A stretch of DNA of 33,965 bases, taken from IMG/VR virus record IMGVR_UViG_3300021962_000354, positions 1 to 33,965 of that record; one strand, 5' to 3'. The translations under genes were made by a program, and so were the position numbers. A model generated the notes under the pieces. The model worked only from the letters and a program-made list of their open reading frames with translations. It did not search any database and had not been told where the DNA came from. Positions 20,829 through 29,215 of this stretch are shown piece after piece. Position 1 is the stretch's first letter, and every line of letters starts with the position of its first letter. This DNA is from a virus.

Positions 20829-23285
20829 TTAATTTGTTAAATATCTGTCTATATAAGTATCAAATGTTTGTGCATTTGACGCCGTATAACTAAATGTCAT
20901 TTCTCCTCCGTTCAAGTCTAGTGAATAAATGTTGGTATCAATCCAAACAGTTAAAATATCATTTGTTGCGAGTGTTACACTATTTGTACTCAAATCCACG
21001 TTAAAAGGCTCTGGTAAGTTATTAATATTTACACTTTGTGTATTAATAGCCGTACCATTCTTTCTAAGCTCAAAATTTACTGGTGTAGTACCATTGGATG
21101 TAACATAACCAGATACATTGCAAGCAATATTTACTGTAATATTATTTGTACCAATATAAGTAATGTTTGATGTGCCGCCAAGCGTAAAGTCAGCAGCACT
21201 TACTATTGTAAAAGGTACAAAGTTTGTAGATGAATAAGAGCCAGTTGTAACATCTGCTTCAAATGTTTTAGTTATGTTTGCGCCTGGGTCTTTTACGCTA
21301 TCATAAACCTCAATTAGCGTTGCACTCCAAGTAGCCGAAGAGAAGTCAATCTCTTTCATGTTTAAAACATAATAAACTTTATTTGGGTCATCATCAACAA
21401 ATATAAAAGTGTTAATTAAACCAATTGGGTCTGCACCACTATTAAATTTAAGGCCATAGCAGTTAACATCAATTTTATTTCTATTATACCTATTATGCTC
21501 CCAGTATGGTATCAATGCTTGTTGCAAAAATGCGTATCTTTCGTCTGCATATCTATATCTAAACCATTCTGCGTTGGTAAAGGTTATTTGATCTGACTCA
21601 AATAAACTACCCTTAAAGTTATAAGATACATTGTCCTCTAAATATGTATAATTCTCAGATGTGTTTCTTAAACTTCCAGATTTCTCATATTTAACCTCAT
21701 GGCCAGTAAGATTTGATCTTCTCTCATCTACGTTAAATACTGGGATTGTCTCAAGAGAAAAGTTCTTAATCTGTAATTGATTGTCAACATAGCCGTCTCG
21801 TAAAAATCCCCAAAATTGCATTTTAAACTTTCCAGCATACGGCATAGGTTCAGATGTTACGGTAATTGTCTGCCATTCAGTTGCAAATATATCTTTTGCT
21901 GGGTCAACTACCATTCTTATCTGAGCAGTTGGATAAGTTTTGGTAACATCATTCAAAACCCACTTACCTTCTTTATCTAACCAATAATTACCAAATGCAG
22001 TTTCTAAATATAAAGATGCGATTAGAATATCTTTATCTTGTAAACTTATAACTCCTTGACTAACATAAGATGGTGTTGCATAAGTAGAAAGATCAAAGTC
22101 TTTATATTTAACTTCAAATGTTAATTTGATAGTATCAAGTGTTCTTATGTATGTATATTCAGATTGAATGAAAGAAAACTCGTTATCTCTTAATCTAAAA
22201 TAAGCATATCTTTCGCTCAGTATTGTATCTACATAAACCTCAGATATATTTCTAGTTCCAGTATTAACTGTTTGAGATAGCCAAGTGCCGTAATAAAAAC
22301 TCCAGTTATCTAAAGCATATAATTTAAGAGAAGCATTTGAGCTTATAAGTGCGCCCCTTGTAAAAGAAGAGTTTTGTACTACTTCTGGAAACATTTCATA
22401 TTGCTTGATAACACTATCAAACTTTGTTCGTCTGTTAATGTATCTAAGCATTTCTGGAGCAATAGGCTGCATATTTTCACCCACTCCAATATTTGCATCG
22501 TATCTTCTATTCACCGTTGCTCTGCCTCCACCTACTTGGTTCCTAAAGCCTCTTAAATTTACATTCGTAGGAATATATAAATCTTCTAATCTAAGGAAAT
22601 ACCATTGGCCTTTGTATTGAAACATAGTCTGGCCAAATGATTGATTGATCTTGGTCAAAACTTCTAATTTGCTATCGTACTGCTTAGGTTCTTGCATGAA
22701 AGTCCTAGCATCTAAATAGCATTGATCCAAACACATATCTGTGTTTGTGCTATTCATTGAAGTATGATACAAGGAATTATAAACCCTTGATTGTACTAAA
22801 CTCTGTGGGGATTCTTCTAGACAATAACCAATAGCAGTCCAAGGTGTTAATTTTCCTACAACCTCGGCACCGTTATTGCTAAATTGCTTTTCTGATAATT
22901 GACCAATTCCTTCGGTTGCAGTAAGCGTCAAAACGTGTTCACCCGCTATCCATGTCTCTTGGAAATTATCTTGTAAAATAAATCCATACCAATAAGGAGT
23001 GAAACTACCAAAGGAGAATATTACCTCAATGTCATTGTCATTATTTGTAACAAAGTTATCCATCGTTACCGATGAATCACTTGCTATTATATTTATTGTA
23101 GCTTGTTGCGGTCTATAAGGCTTAAATAAATTCTCATCTGTATTATATTCTGACAATACAAACGGCCTTGCGGCTGGAGTCAAATATGTAACACCACCAG
23201 TCCAACCTTCAAATAATAATTGAACGGTGCAAGTATCACCTTCTGTGCTTTTAAATTCAATCCTATATTTTTCGCTTCTAGCCAA
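20829..23285 (-). CDS. Tail hub / baseplate protein (Dit-Tal-like position)
   Basis: An 818-residue protein directly after the tape measure, the usual slot for the distal tail and tail-associated hub. The first 110 residues (YRIEFKSTEGDTCTVQLLFEGW onward, split by beta turns) resemble a Dit-like or gp27-type beta domain, the centre (about 200-600) is rich in Tyr, Phe and Asn, and the last 130 residues form a likely carbohydrate-binding-type beta-sandwich (FVPFTIVSAADFTLGGTSN, then TLATNDILTVWID). No lytic motif is visible. It starts at a TTG at 23285, overlapping the tape measure by 8 bases. Confidence 0.75.
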   Translation of the reverse strand: MARSEKYRIEFKSTEGDTCTVQLLFEGWTGGVTYLTPAARPFVLSEYNTDENLFKPYRPQQATINIIASDSSVTMDNFVTNNDNDIEVIFSFGSFTPYWYGFILQDNFQETWIAGEHVLTLTATEGIGQLSEKQFSNNGAEVVGKLTPWTAIGYCLEESPQSLVQSRVYNSLYHTSMNSTNTDMCLDQCYLDARTFMQEPKQYDSKLEVLTKINQSFGQTMFQYKGQWYFLRLEDLYIPTNVNLRGFRNQVGGGRATVNRRYDANIGVGENMQPIAPEMLRYINRRTKFDSVIKQYEMFPEVVQNSSFTRGALISSNASLKLYALDNWSFYYGTWLSQTVNTGTRNISEVYVDTILSERYAYFRLRDNEFSFIQSEYTYIRTLDTIKLTFEVKYKDFDLSTYATPSYVSQGVISLQDKDILIASLYLETAFGNYWLDKEGKWVLNDVTKTYPTAQIRMVVDPAKDIFATEWQTITVTSEPMPYAGKFKMQFWGFLRDGYVDNQLQIKNFSLETIPVFNVDERRSNLTGHEVKYEKSGSLRNTSENYTYLEDNVSYNFKGSLFESDQITFTNAEWFRYRYADERYAFLQQALIPYWEHNRYNRNKIDVNCYGLKFNSGADPIGLINTFIFVDDDPNKVYYVLNMKEIDFSSATWSATLIEVYDSVKDPGANITKTFEADVTTGSYSSTNFVPFTIVSAADFTLGGTSNITYIGTNNITVNIACNVSGYVTSNGTTPVNFELRKNGTAINTQSVNINNLPEPFNVDLSTNSVTLATNDILTVWIDTNIYSLDLNGGEMTFSYTASNAQTFDTYIDRYLTN

Positions 23286-25125
23286 TTCTATTAATATTAG
23301 TGTTTGTTCTATTTATCGCACCCACCAAATCTGAACCTCTAAGGCTTAGGCTTACTGCGCCACTCATTGCGAGACCTCCTGGACCAACTCCGCCGAAATT
23401 AGCACCTCCACCTACACTTAAAAAATCTCCTAATGCGCCAGTGCTTATTCCTTTTAAACCAGCAGCTACACCAATACCAGCACCAGGTGCTAATATATTT
23501 GCAATTAGACTTGCTATACCAGTTGCGATAAGTTGAGCTGCAATTCTTTTTAATACTGCTACAACTGCATTCCCAAAATCAGCCCATGCTATTTTACCAG
23601 TTGTAAGCAATGTATTAAATAAATCCTCAATTGGTTGCCTTAATGTTCTATTAAATATGCCAAATATTCTATCATTATATTTTTGAGTAATTGACTCAAA
23701 AGATTTTAAAGCATCTTCGTAAAATTTAATATCATCTTTATCTGGTAAAAATGGACTTTTTAAATCATTAGCCATTGGTCCACCTACATCTGTTACCGCA
23801 ATTCTTATTCTTTTATTTAACTCAATATTATCTTCAGTTAATTTATTGGCTTCTTTTAGAAACTTAATGTATTCAGCTGACCTAGCTGGTAATTTTTGAA
23901 ATAAATCCTTGTATTCATCTTTTACTTTTTTAATTTTTACAGGATCTAAAACACTATTATCTAAGTTTTCTATTGTTAATTCGGTAAATACTTTCTTTAA
24001 CTCATCTAATTTTAATCTTAAATCAGATACAATTTTTGCTTGATCTAAATACTTTTGATTTACTAATTTAGTAGCAGCATCTCTATCTCCTTCTGCTAAA
24101 ACATATTTATTTATAGCTCCTCCAAAATCAGTAACACTATTTTTATTTGCTTTTGTTAAATCATTTATTCGCTTATATTCTGCTGGTAAATTTTTAACAA
24201 TACCTAATAATTCTCTATTTTGTTTATTAAATTCTTTTGTAGTTTCAACTATTTCATCTTCATATCCTTTTGCAAGAGCTTGATTTAATATTGATTGAGT
24301 ATATTTATTAGTAAGATCAGTTAAATTTTTTAGTCCTTCTCCTTTTAAACTTAAACTACCAAAATAATCATCAGATATTTTCTTTAATTCTTGTAAAGCT
24401 AGTTGTTTGCTTAGATAACTTTTTGATGTATCAGTTAATGCTTTTGATAATGTTTGTACCTTTAAAATTTGTGCTTCTGTACTCGCAGTAGCATTATCAG
24501 TTATATCATTTGATGATTTAGCATTTTTATTAAATTCCTCGTATGATTTAGTTAACTCTTCAAATCTTTTTTTATTAACATCTATTTTCCCAAATAAGGC
24601 GTCTAAAGCATTGCCTAAACTGCCATATTTTTGAACCAAAGTTGTAATAATTGCAGTACCAGCACTAAATGCTAAAAACAAACCGCCTGGTCCAATTAAT
24701 TGTCCTTTTAATGCTTCAAAAAATCCTTTTAATCCGTTTGTTTCAGTTTTTAGATTACCAAAACTTTGTATAATTGCTGGAATGTTATTCTGAATACCGA
24801 TAAATCCAAATGGTAAATCTTGTATTGCAACTGATAAACTACTTACCGCAATTCTAGCACTCCTTGATGAATTGGTAAATTGTTCTACTTTTTGAGTAAC
24901 TGGAGGTGCTTCTGTGCCTAATTTTTCATAGGACTTAATAAGATTTTGCTGAGTTATTGTTGTCCTAGCTAATTCCCTAGATAATTTATTAAATTGTTTA
25001 TCTCCGCTAGGTAATGAATTTATTTTTTTACCTAATTCTTCTATCTTAGCAGTAGCTTGATTTATAGCTGCTAATAATTGATCGGCATTGGCCTGAATGA
25101 TTATGTCTAATCCTGGAATGTTCAT
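23278..25125 (-). CDS. Tape measure protein
   Basis: A 615-residue protein that sets tail length and reaches the host membrane during DNA ejection. It has long helical segments rich in Lys, Glu, Asn and Leu (about 10-60, 190-480), a hydrophobic stretch GPGGLFLAFSAGTAIITTLV (about 144-163), and a C-terminal hydrophobic Gly/Ala region (IAAQLIATGIASLIANILAPG) typical of membrane insertion. Using about 1.5 angstrom per residue, a tail of roughly 90 nm is predicted. Its ATG overlaps the chaperone stop as ATGA, and it is followed by the tail hub. Confidence 0.88.
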   Translation of the reverse strand: MNIPGLDIIIQANADQLLAAINQATAKIEELGKKINSLPSGDKQFNKLSRELARTTITQQNLIKSYEKLGTEAPPVTQKVEQFTNSSRSARIAVSSLSVAIQDLPFGFIGIQNNIPAIIQSFGNLKTETNGLKGFFEALKGQLIGPGGLFLAFSAGTAIITTLVQKYGSLGNALDALFGKIDVNKKRFEELTKSYEEFNKNAKSSNDITDNATASTEAQILKVQTLSKALTDTSKSYLSKQLALQELKKISDDYFGSLSLKGEGLKNLTDLTNKYTQSILNQALAKGYEDEIVETTKEFNKQNRELLGIVKNLPAEYKRINDLTKANKNSVTDFGGAINKYVLAEGDRDAATKLVNQKYLDQAKIVSDLRLKLDELKKVFTELTIENLDNSVLDPVKIKKVKDEYKDLFQKLPARSAEYIKFLKEANKLTEDNIELNKRIRIAVTDVGGPMANDLKSPFLPDKDDIKFYEDALKSFESITQKYNDRIFGIFNRTLRQPIEDLFNTLLTTGKIAWADFGNAVVAVLKRIAAQLIATGIASLIANILAPGAGIGVAAGLKGISTGALGDFLSVGGGANFGGVGPGGLAMSGAVSLSLRGSDLVGAINRTNTNINRIG

Positions 25126-25418
25126 TTTGCCAATCTTTTAAATATTTCCTTATATTCCTCTTCGTCTATTTTTGTTACTTCTTCATCACCTGGTAATTCC
25201 CAAAGTTCTTCTGGTGTTTTAGGTGCAGTTTTTGGATCAGCCATTAACCGCACCATTGTAAACATCATCATCCTAACAAGTTTATATTGATCTAGCTTAT
25301 GGTTATTATGTCCATTTAACATTAATGAAAAATGTCTTGGACTAATACCATAAAAATTGTTAGGAAGCAATTTTAGTTCCCCAAAAGCAAACTTTTCTAT
25401 TTCTTCCCACGAGTAATC
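25122..25418 (-). CDS. Tail assembly chaperone, frameshift extension (gpT-like part)
   Basis: Second half of a gpG/gpGT-type tail chaperone. This frame has no ATG: codons from 25418 read DYSWEEIEKFAFGELKLLPN and continue to the stop at 25122, so it is reached by -1 frameshifting from the upstream gene. The fusion would be 113 + 98 = 211 residues. Its WEEIEKFAFG, then NNFYGISPRHFSLML pattern is typical of the T part of tail chaperones that guide the tape measure. A TTG at 25370 could give a free 82-residue form, but this is less likely. It is followed directly by the tape measure gene (ATGA overlap). Confidence 0.85.
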   Translation of the reverse strand, partial: DYSWEEIEKFAFGELKLLPNNFYGISPRHFSLMLNGHNNHKLDQYKLVRMMMFTMVRLMADPKTAPKTPEELWELPGDEEVTKIDEEEYKEIFKRLAK

Positions 25419-25756
25419 TTTTTTTTTGTTTCAGATTGTGTTTGCGTTTCTTTTATAAATTCATTCTCACTCCATAATTTAATTATTTCTTGTATTTGCA
25501 ATAAAAAACTTTCATTTTTTATATTCAATTCAATTGCATCTACAAAAAACTCTAAATTATATTCTGGTATAATCTCTTTAATTAAACAATTATTGTAATA
25601 GCCGCTATATATAATATGAGCTATGCCAATCTCATTTAATTCATTATTATCAAAACCAACACCAGTAGAAAATTTCTCAGAAAGGTAGCGAAAGCTAGCC
25701 ATTCCGAATTTGATGCCAATTTTTTTGTCATCAATAGTAATAGTAGTATAATTCAT
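25397..25756 (-). CDS. Tail assembly chaperone (gpG-like)
   Basis: A 119-residue first product of the tail chaperone pair. It has alternating beta/helix character (TTITIDDKKIGIKFGMASFRYL, split around a conserved YL) and a C-terminal basic tail TKKKITRGKK. Position between the tail tube and tape measure genes and the slippery A9G run near its 3' end are the hallmark of this family: most ribosomes finish here, and a minority shift into the -1 frame to make the longer form. The short form is expected to be in excess. The ATG at 25756 is 3 bases past the tube gene stop. Confidence 0.85.
   Translation of the reverse strand: MNYTTITIDDKKIGIKFGMASFRYLSEKFSTGVGFDNNELNEIGIAHIIYSGYYNNCLIKEIIPEYNLEFFVDAIELNIKNESFLLQIQEIIKLWSENEFIKETQTQSETKKKITRGKK
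25418..25427 (-). promoter_or_regulatory. Programmed -1 ribosomal frameshift site
   Basis: On the minus strand, nine A then G (ACA AAA AAA AAG). The A AAA AAG heptamer (25424-25418) fits X XXY YYZ and allows both tRNAs to slip back one base, joining the 119-residue frame to the frame ending at 25122. It lies about 20 bases before the upstream stop at 25397-25399. Confidence 0.8.
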
Positions 25757-25758
25757 AA

Positions 25759-26190
25759 TTAAACAGTTACGTCAATTGTGCCAGTAGAAGCGATTGTTCC
25801 AGAAAAGTTTACAAATTCAGTTGTTGCTTGATTCATTGTCAATGATGTGATATAACCAGCAAATTGATGGTAATATGCAGCACCAGCACTTGAACCAGTT
25901 ACAACTGGGTTTTGAACTCTTACAGTAACTAAAGTCTTATTAGCAAATGCAGTAAGCAAAGAGCTATAAGATACTTGAGCAATTGTTGGTGCGGTTTCGC
26001 AAATTGCATCAAAATCCAAACTCATTTGTGGCTCACCTACCGCAGTAAGAACTCCACAGTTTGTTTGATCGGTGGTTGAATCTACCGTAGAATTTACGCT
26101 AGATGTACGCAAACATACGAGGTTTTTATATGACGAACCACCAGCTACGTCAATCTCGATGTTTTGTAAAGAACCTTGTACTTGTGCCAT
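25759..26190 (-). CDS. Major tail tube protein
   Basis: A 143-residue beta-rich protein. Its place between the tail terminator and the tail chaperone is the standard slot for the tube subunit. The sequence (NIEIDVAGGSSYKNLVCLRTSS, split at a turn; EPQMSLDFDAIC; YYHQFAGYITSLTMNQ; NFSGTIASTGTIDVTV) resembles tail tube folds in which a long loop and beta-sandwich form hexameric rings. It carries two cysteines, unusual for this family but not decisive. It is expected to be among the most abundant virion proteins. Confidence 0.78.
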   Translation of the reverse strand: MAQVQGSLQNIEIDVAGGSSYKNLVCLRTSSVNSTVDSTTDQTNCGVLTAVGEPQMSLDFDAICETAPTIAQVSYSSLLTAFANKTLVTVRVQNPVVTGSSAGAAYYHQFAGYITSLTMNQATTEFVNFSGTIASTGTIDVTV

Positions 26191-26197
26191 TGTTGTT

Positions 26198-26629
26198 TTA
26201 TTTTTGGTTTACTAAATTGTTTATTGTTATAATTTTTCGGGCTACATAATTGTCGCCATTATACAAAGGTAAATATAAAGAATTTATCCTAGACATTGGG
26301 TAAACCGTAAAGTCAGAATCTTGAAATCCATCTATCTGACTATCTGGAATTAAGATATTTAAAATCTGCCCAGATATATTATCAACTACCGATAAATCAT
26401 TAACTCTATATTGTTCACTAAATATGTCTATATCTACTTGTACTATATTTTGAAACGTATTATTTGTATTATTTGCTTGCTCTGTTATGGATGAAATAAT
26501 AACATAGTTTTTAGGTAATGTCTTAAATGGATCTTGCCCATAAACTGGCACATCTTTACCATTATATGTAATATTGCCATTTAAAGCATTTACATAAATC
26601 GTTCTAACACTATTTGAGCAATCTTTCAT
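26198..26629 (-). CDS. Tail completion/terminator protein
   Basis: A 143-residue protein with the start VRTIYVNALNGNITYNGKDV, then VPVYGQDPFKTLPKNYVIIS, which matches tail terminator proteins (DUF3168-like) in phages with HK97-type heads: an N-terminal helix, a beta core, and a motif around FSEQYRVND. It joins head to tail by capping the tube. It overlaps the upstream gp10-like gene at a single base and precedes the tube gene. Confidence 0.75.
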   Translation of the reverse strand: MKDCSNSVRTIYVNALNGNITYNGKDVPVYGQDPFKTLPKNYVIISSITEQANNTNNTFQNIVQVDIDIFSEQYRVNDLSVVDNISGQILNILIPDSQIDGFQDSDFTVYPMSRINSLYLPLYNGDNYVARKIITINNLVNQK

Positions 26630-27069
26630 TATTCTTTAATTATATTTTCCATTCTTTTAATCATTATAGGAAACACTTCCCTTACTGATGGATAAAAAAA
26701 TGGTTGAGCTGGAGTATGCCCATCTCTTTTTTTACTTTTAAATAACCAAGCATATTCTTTCCAATCTTCTTCTAATGTAGGAGTATATTCCTTAGCTGCT
26801 GGACCAGTACCAAACTCTACATAAGCAGCATATCTAATATCTGATTTTAATCTATAAGATAATTGGCTATCTTTCTTAGTTGTAATACTATTTCTTAATA
26901 AACCAGTATCAACTGGCGCTCTTTGTTTAGATTTTGTAGCCATTTCTTCAACGGATGCTGCCATTTCAGCATCAAGTTCATTAATTAGATTTTCAGTAGC
27001 ATTTTTTATATTCTTAAAAAGTTTATCAAATGCTGCATTTTGATTTTTAAAAAATATACCGTCAGCCAT
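26629..27069 (-). CDS. HK97 gp10-like head-tail joining protein
   Basis: A 146-residue protein with the family core KQRAPVDTGLLRNSI (about 48-62), then AAYVEFGTG (about 81-90) and the C-terminal PAQPFFYPSVREV (about 119-131), all hallmark segments of HK97 gp10-like neck proteins. It probably sits at the head-tail interface with the tail terminator. It overlaps each neighbour by one base, consistent with coupled translation. Confidence 0.9.
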   Translation of the reverse strand: MADGIFFKNQNAAFDKLFKNIKNATENLINELDAEMAASVEEMATKSKQRAPVDTGLLRNSITTKKDSQLSYRLKSDIRYAAYVEFGTGPAAKEYTPTLEEDWKEYAWLFKSKKRDGHTPAQPFFYPSVREVFPIMIKRMENIIKE

Positions 27070-27629
27070 TAAATAACTACCTTTTTATATTGATGATAAT
27101 TTAACCCATCCCAGTTAGGATATTGGCTAATAAGTGCTTGAGGATCAGCGTTCATCTTCTTGCCTCTGTTCTCATACTGCCAAGCCACCAAAGCCATAAT
27201 ATCGTTTGCTATGTCCTCTGGAACTGAGCTATAACCACTTTGGTATTGCACCTCATAGTTGCCTTGCGTATAAAGCCACAATTTGCCCGCAATCACCTCG
27301 TAGTCATCATTCTTAGTAAGTGTTTCCCAGCTATTTATGCCAGTTTTTATTTTTACACTGTCAATACAAATAACTGGTCCATAAGGCAAATCTACCATCC
27401 AAACGCTTGGCTCATAGCCAGTTGTCTGAATATAGCTTTTAAGCAACTTATTTACAAACGCTACCCCAGTTAGTTTCTCAATATGTATTCTTGAAGCATT
27501 GATCAGTGATTGTATTAAAGTATCATCTGATGTATAATCAATTCGCATCCAATTCTTTGCGTCAGTTAAGCTCACTGGTTCAACGACCCCATCAGCTAAG
27601 ATCGCCGTTCCGTTTATATATATCGCCAT
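27069..27629 (-). CDS. Head-tail connector, gp6-like adaptor
   Basis: A 186-residue adaptor. PVSLTDAKNWMRIDYTSDD, then LIQSLINASRIHIEKLTG (about 18-56) is the helical signature of gp6/DUF3199-type connectors, followed by a beta region (VQYQSGYSSVPEDIANDIMA) and the final helix. It binds the portal ring and receives the tail. Between it and the capsid gene lie the two glycosyltransferase genes, which is unusual for a head-to-tail gene order. Confidence 0.88.
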   Translation of the reverse strand: MAIYINGTAILADGVVEPVSLTDAKNWMRIDYTSDDTLIQSLINASRIHIEKLTGVAFVNKLLKSYIQTTGYEPSVWMVDLPYGPVICIDSVKIKTGINSWETLTKNDDYEVIAGKLWLYTQGNYEVQYQSGYSSVPEDIANDIMALVAWQYENRGKKMNADPQALISQYPNWDGLNYHQYKKVVI

Positions 27630-27634
27630 ACTTA

Positions 27635-28603
27635 CTAATATTTATTAACCATTTCTCTGAACCAGGTCTCAAACTCATCAAGCGCTTTTCTCGGGTCATG
27701 CTCTCTTGATCTCTCTTTTGCTTTTTTGGATGCCTCACTATATTTTTTGGTGTCATCCAGTTCAGTAATTGCCTTAACCCAGCTTTTAATATCATTCCTA
27801 TCTTTTATAAAGATACCCGCTTTCCCACAGTTTTCAACCAACCCATCGGCCATCGAGCTTATAACGGGGATTCCACTGCACATTGCCTCGGTTGCCGTTC
27901 TGCCCCAACTCTCATAATCGCTTGGCATTAATAGTATCCTTGTTTGCTTATAGTATTGCGCAATATCGGGCGTATTAGGCACTAATTTTAAATTTGGAAG
28001 GCTAGATATCATTTGCTGATCATAGCTCCCCAAAACGCCTAAAAAACGCTTATTTGGCAATGCACGAGCAATCTCTTCAAATATCTTTCCGCCTTTGTTC
28101 TCGTTGGTGTTAATCAGAGTAATGTATTCGTTCTTCGCTGGATCAATCTTAAGGTCATAAATCCGATAGTCAACGGGAGGCGTTAGTATAAAGTTATCCC
28201 ATTTGTAATTTAATTTCTCTTTTAGCCATAAAGAGTTATACACAACGTGTTGATTGCGTTCTGCGTTAATGATTTCGGGGTAAGGATGGCTATTATGAAT
28301 AAGATGAAATACGGGTTTTTTGTAAAGTTTGGCAGCTCCTACTGTCCATCTTGTATAGTCCAAATGCGTTATTACCGCATGACTCCAACGCATTAAATTG
28401 TCAACTACGTTTTCATTTGGCGGAAAAACATCAATGCCATCAAAAACATAATTATTTTTAATTCGATATTTATTTGCTTGATGCAAAAGCACTCTTATAT
28501 TATGTCCTTTGCTTTGCAAATGTTTGTGCATATGATGAATCATCCATTCTGCACCGCAATTATGCTCTGGAGGATAAAGATGTATCGAAGCTACAATATT
28601 CAT
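27635..28603 (-). CDS. GT-B glycosyltransferase, family 4-like
   Basis: A 322-residue enzyme expected to transfer a sugar from a nucleotide-sugar donor. N-terminal domain: MNIVASIHLYPPEHNCGAEW (the GxE acceptor-side motif at 17-19). The linker is followed by the donor-binding half with NTNENKGG (165-172), VLGSYD (190-195), and the E-x7-E motif PSDYESWGRTATEA (E231, E239) followed by MCSGIPVISS. It has no signal or membrane helix, so it is cytoplasmic. It overlaps the GT25-like gene by ATGA and precedes the connector gene by 5 bases. A capsid or tail protein target is inferred from location. Confidence 0.85.
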   Translation of the reverse strand: MNIVASIHLYPPEHNCGAEWMIHHMHKHLQSKGHNIRVLLHQANKYRIKNNYVFDGIDVFPPNENVVDNLMRWSHAVITHLDYTRWTVGAAKLYKKPVFHLIHNSHPYPEIINAERNQHVVYNSLWLKEKLNYKWDNFILTPPVDYRIYDLKIDPAKNEYITLINTNENKGGKIFEEIARALPNKRFLGVLGSYDQQMISSLPNLKLVPNTPDIAQYYKQTRILLMPSDYESWGRTATEAMCSGIPVISSMADGLVENCGKAGIFIKDRNDIKSWVKAITELDDTKKYSEASKKAKERSREHDPRKALDEFETWFREMVNKY

Positions 28604-29163
28604 AGTATTTTATTTGCGGAGCCATCAAAGATATTTGTATAATCTGCATGATGATTCCATAGTGGAGAGTAATGTGGTTTTTGCCAAGCTATCATCGGAG
28701 AGATGATAAAACTTTTCATTTGTGGTTGTATATATCGTAAAAGCCAATCATCAAATTGATGAGTCATGTCATTATAGCTTTCACATAATTTTTTCGGATT
28801 GTTGTATAATACGGCATGGGTTGTCCAAGCTCCGTTTACTTTAAATAGATTATCACTATATCTAAAATATTCGCCAATGATATTGGCCCCTAAATAACAA
28901 AGCTCCCAATCGCTAGGAAGTTGTGATATAGCAGATTCAAAATGATCACATTTTCTTATCTCAACATCATCCTCAAACATCATAAGCACATCTGCTTCGC
29001 AGTTGCTCACAATGTCTTTCATTGACAAGTTAAAGCTAATTTTGGCATCCTCGTGCTTTATAGCATAATAGGCTTGTGCGTTGTATCCTAATTTGGAAAC
29101 TTCTCTTTTTGCTTGTACAAGTCTATCGGATGCGTTTAGAGTTGTAAGTATTTTTATTTCCAT
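28600..29163 (-). CDS. Glycosyltransferase family 25-like protein
   Basis: A 187-residue putative GT-A glycosyltransferase. The centre has FEDDVEI (63-69), a DxD-type metal and nucleotide-sugar site, preceded by the strand ADVLMM, with GAWTTHAVLYNNPKKL (about 111-126) and QFDDWLLRYI later, the pattern of LPS-type GT25 proteins. It starts at ATG 29163, right after the T-run of the terminator at 29167-29194. Together with the next gene it may build a short glycan. The acceptor is unknown; the neighbouring capsid protein is one candidate. It could also act on host surface sugars. Confidence 0.72.
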   Translation of the reverse strand: MEIKILTTLNASDRLVQAKREVSKLGYNAQAYYAIKHEDAKISFNLSMKDIVSNCEADVLMMFEDDVEIRKCDHFESAISQLPSDWELCYLGANIIGEYFRYSDNLFKVNGAWTTHAVLYNNPKKLCESYNDMTHQFDDWLLRYIQPQMKSFIISPMIAWQKPHYSPLWNHHADYTNIFDGSANKIL

Positions 29164-29166
29164 AGT

Positions 29167-29194
29167 AAAAAAAAGGGAGACTTACGGGTCTCCC
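29167..29194 (-). terminator. Strong rho-independent terminator after the major capsid gene
   Basis: On the minus strand: GGGAGAC-CCGTAA-GTCTCCC (7-bp perfect stem, 6-base loop) followed by eight T. It lies just after the capsid stop and ends 3 bases before the start codon of the GT25-like gene, so the downstream glycosyltransferase and tail genes should depend on read-through. Confidence 0.9.
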
Positions 29195-29215
29195 AATATT
29201 TATGATTAACTAACC

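Noticed and set aside
25122-25370. A separate 82-residue gene starting at 25370
   Set aside because: The codon there is TTG with no support; the frame is open upstream to the slippery site and the residues between are typical of the chaperone T domain, so it is the frameshift extension.
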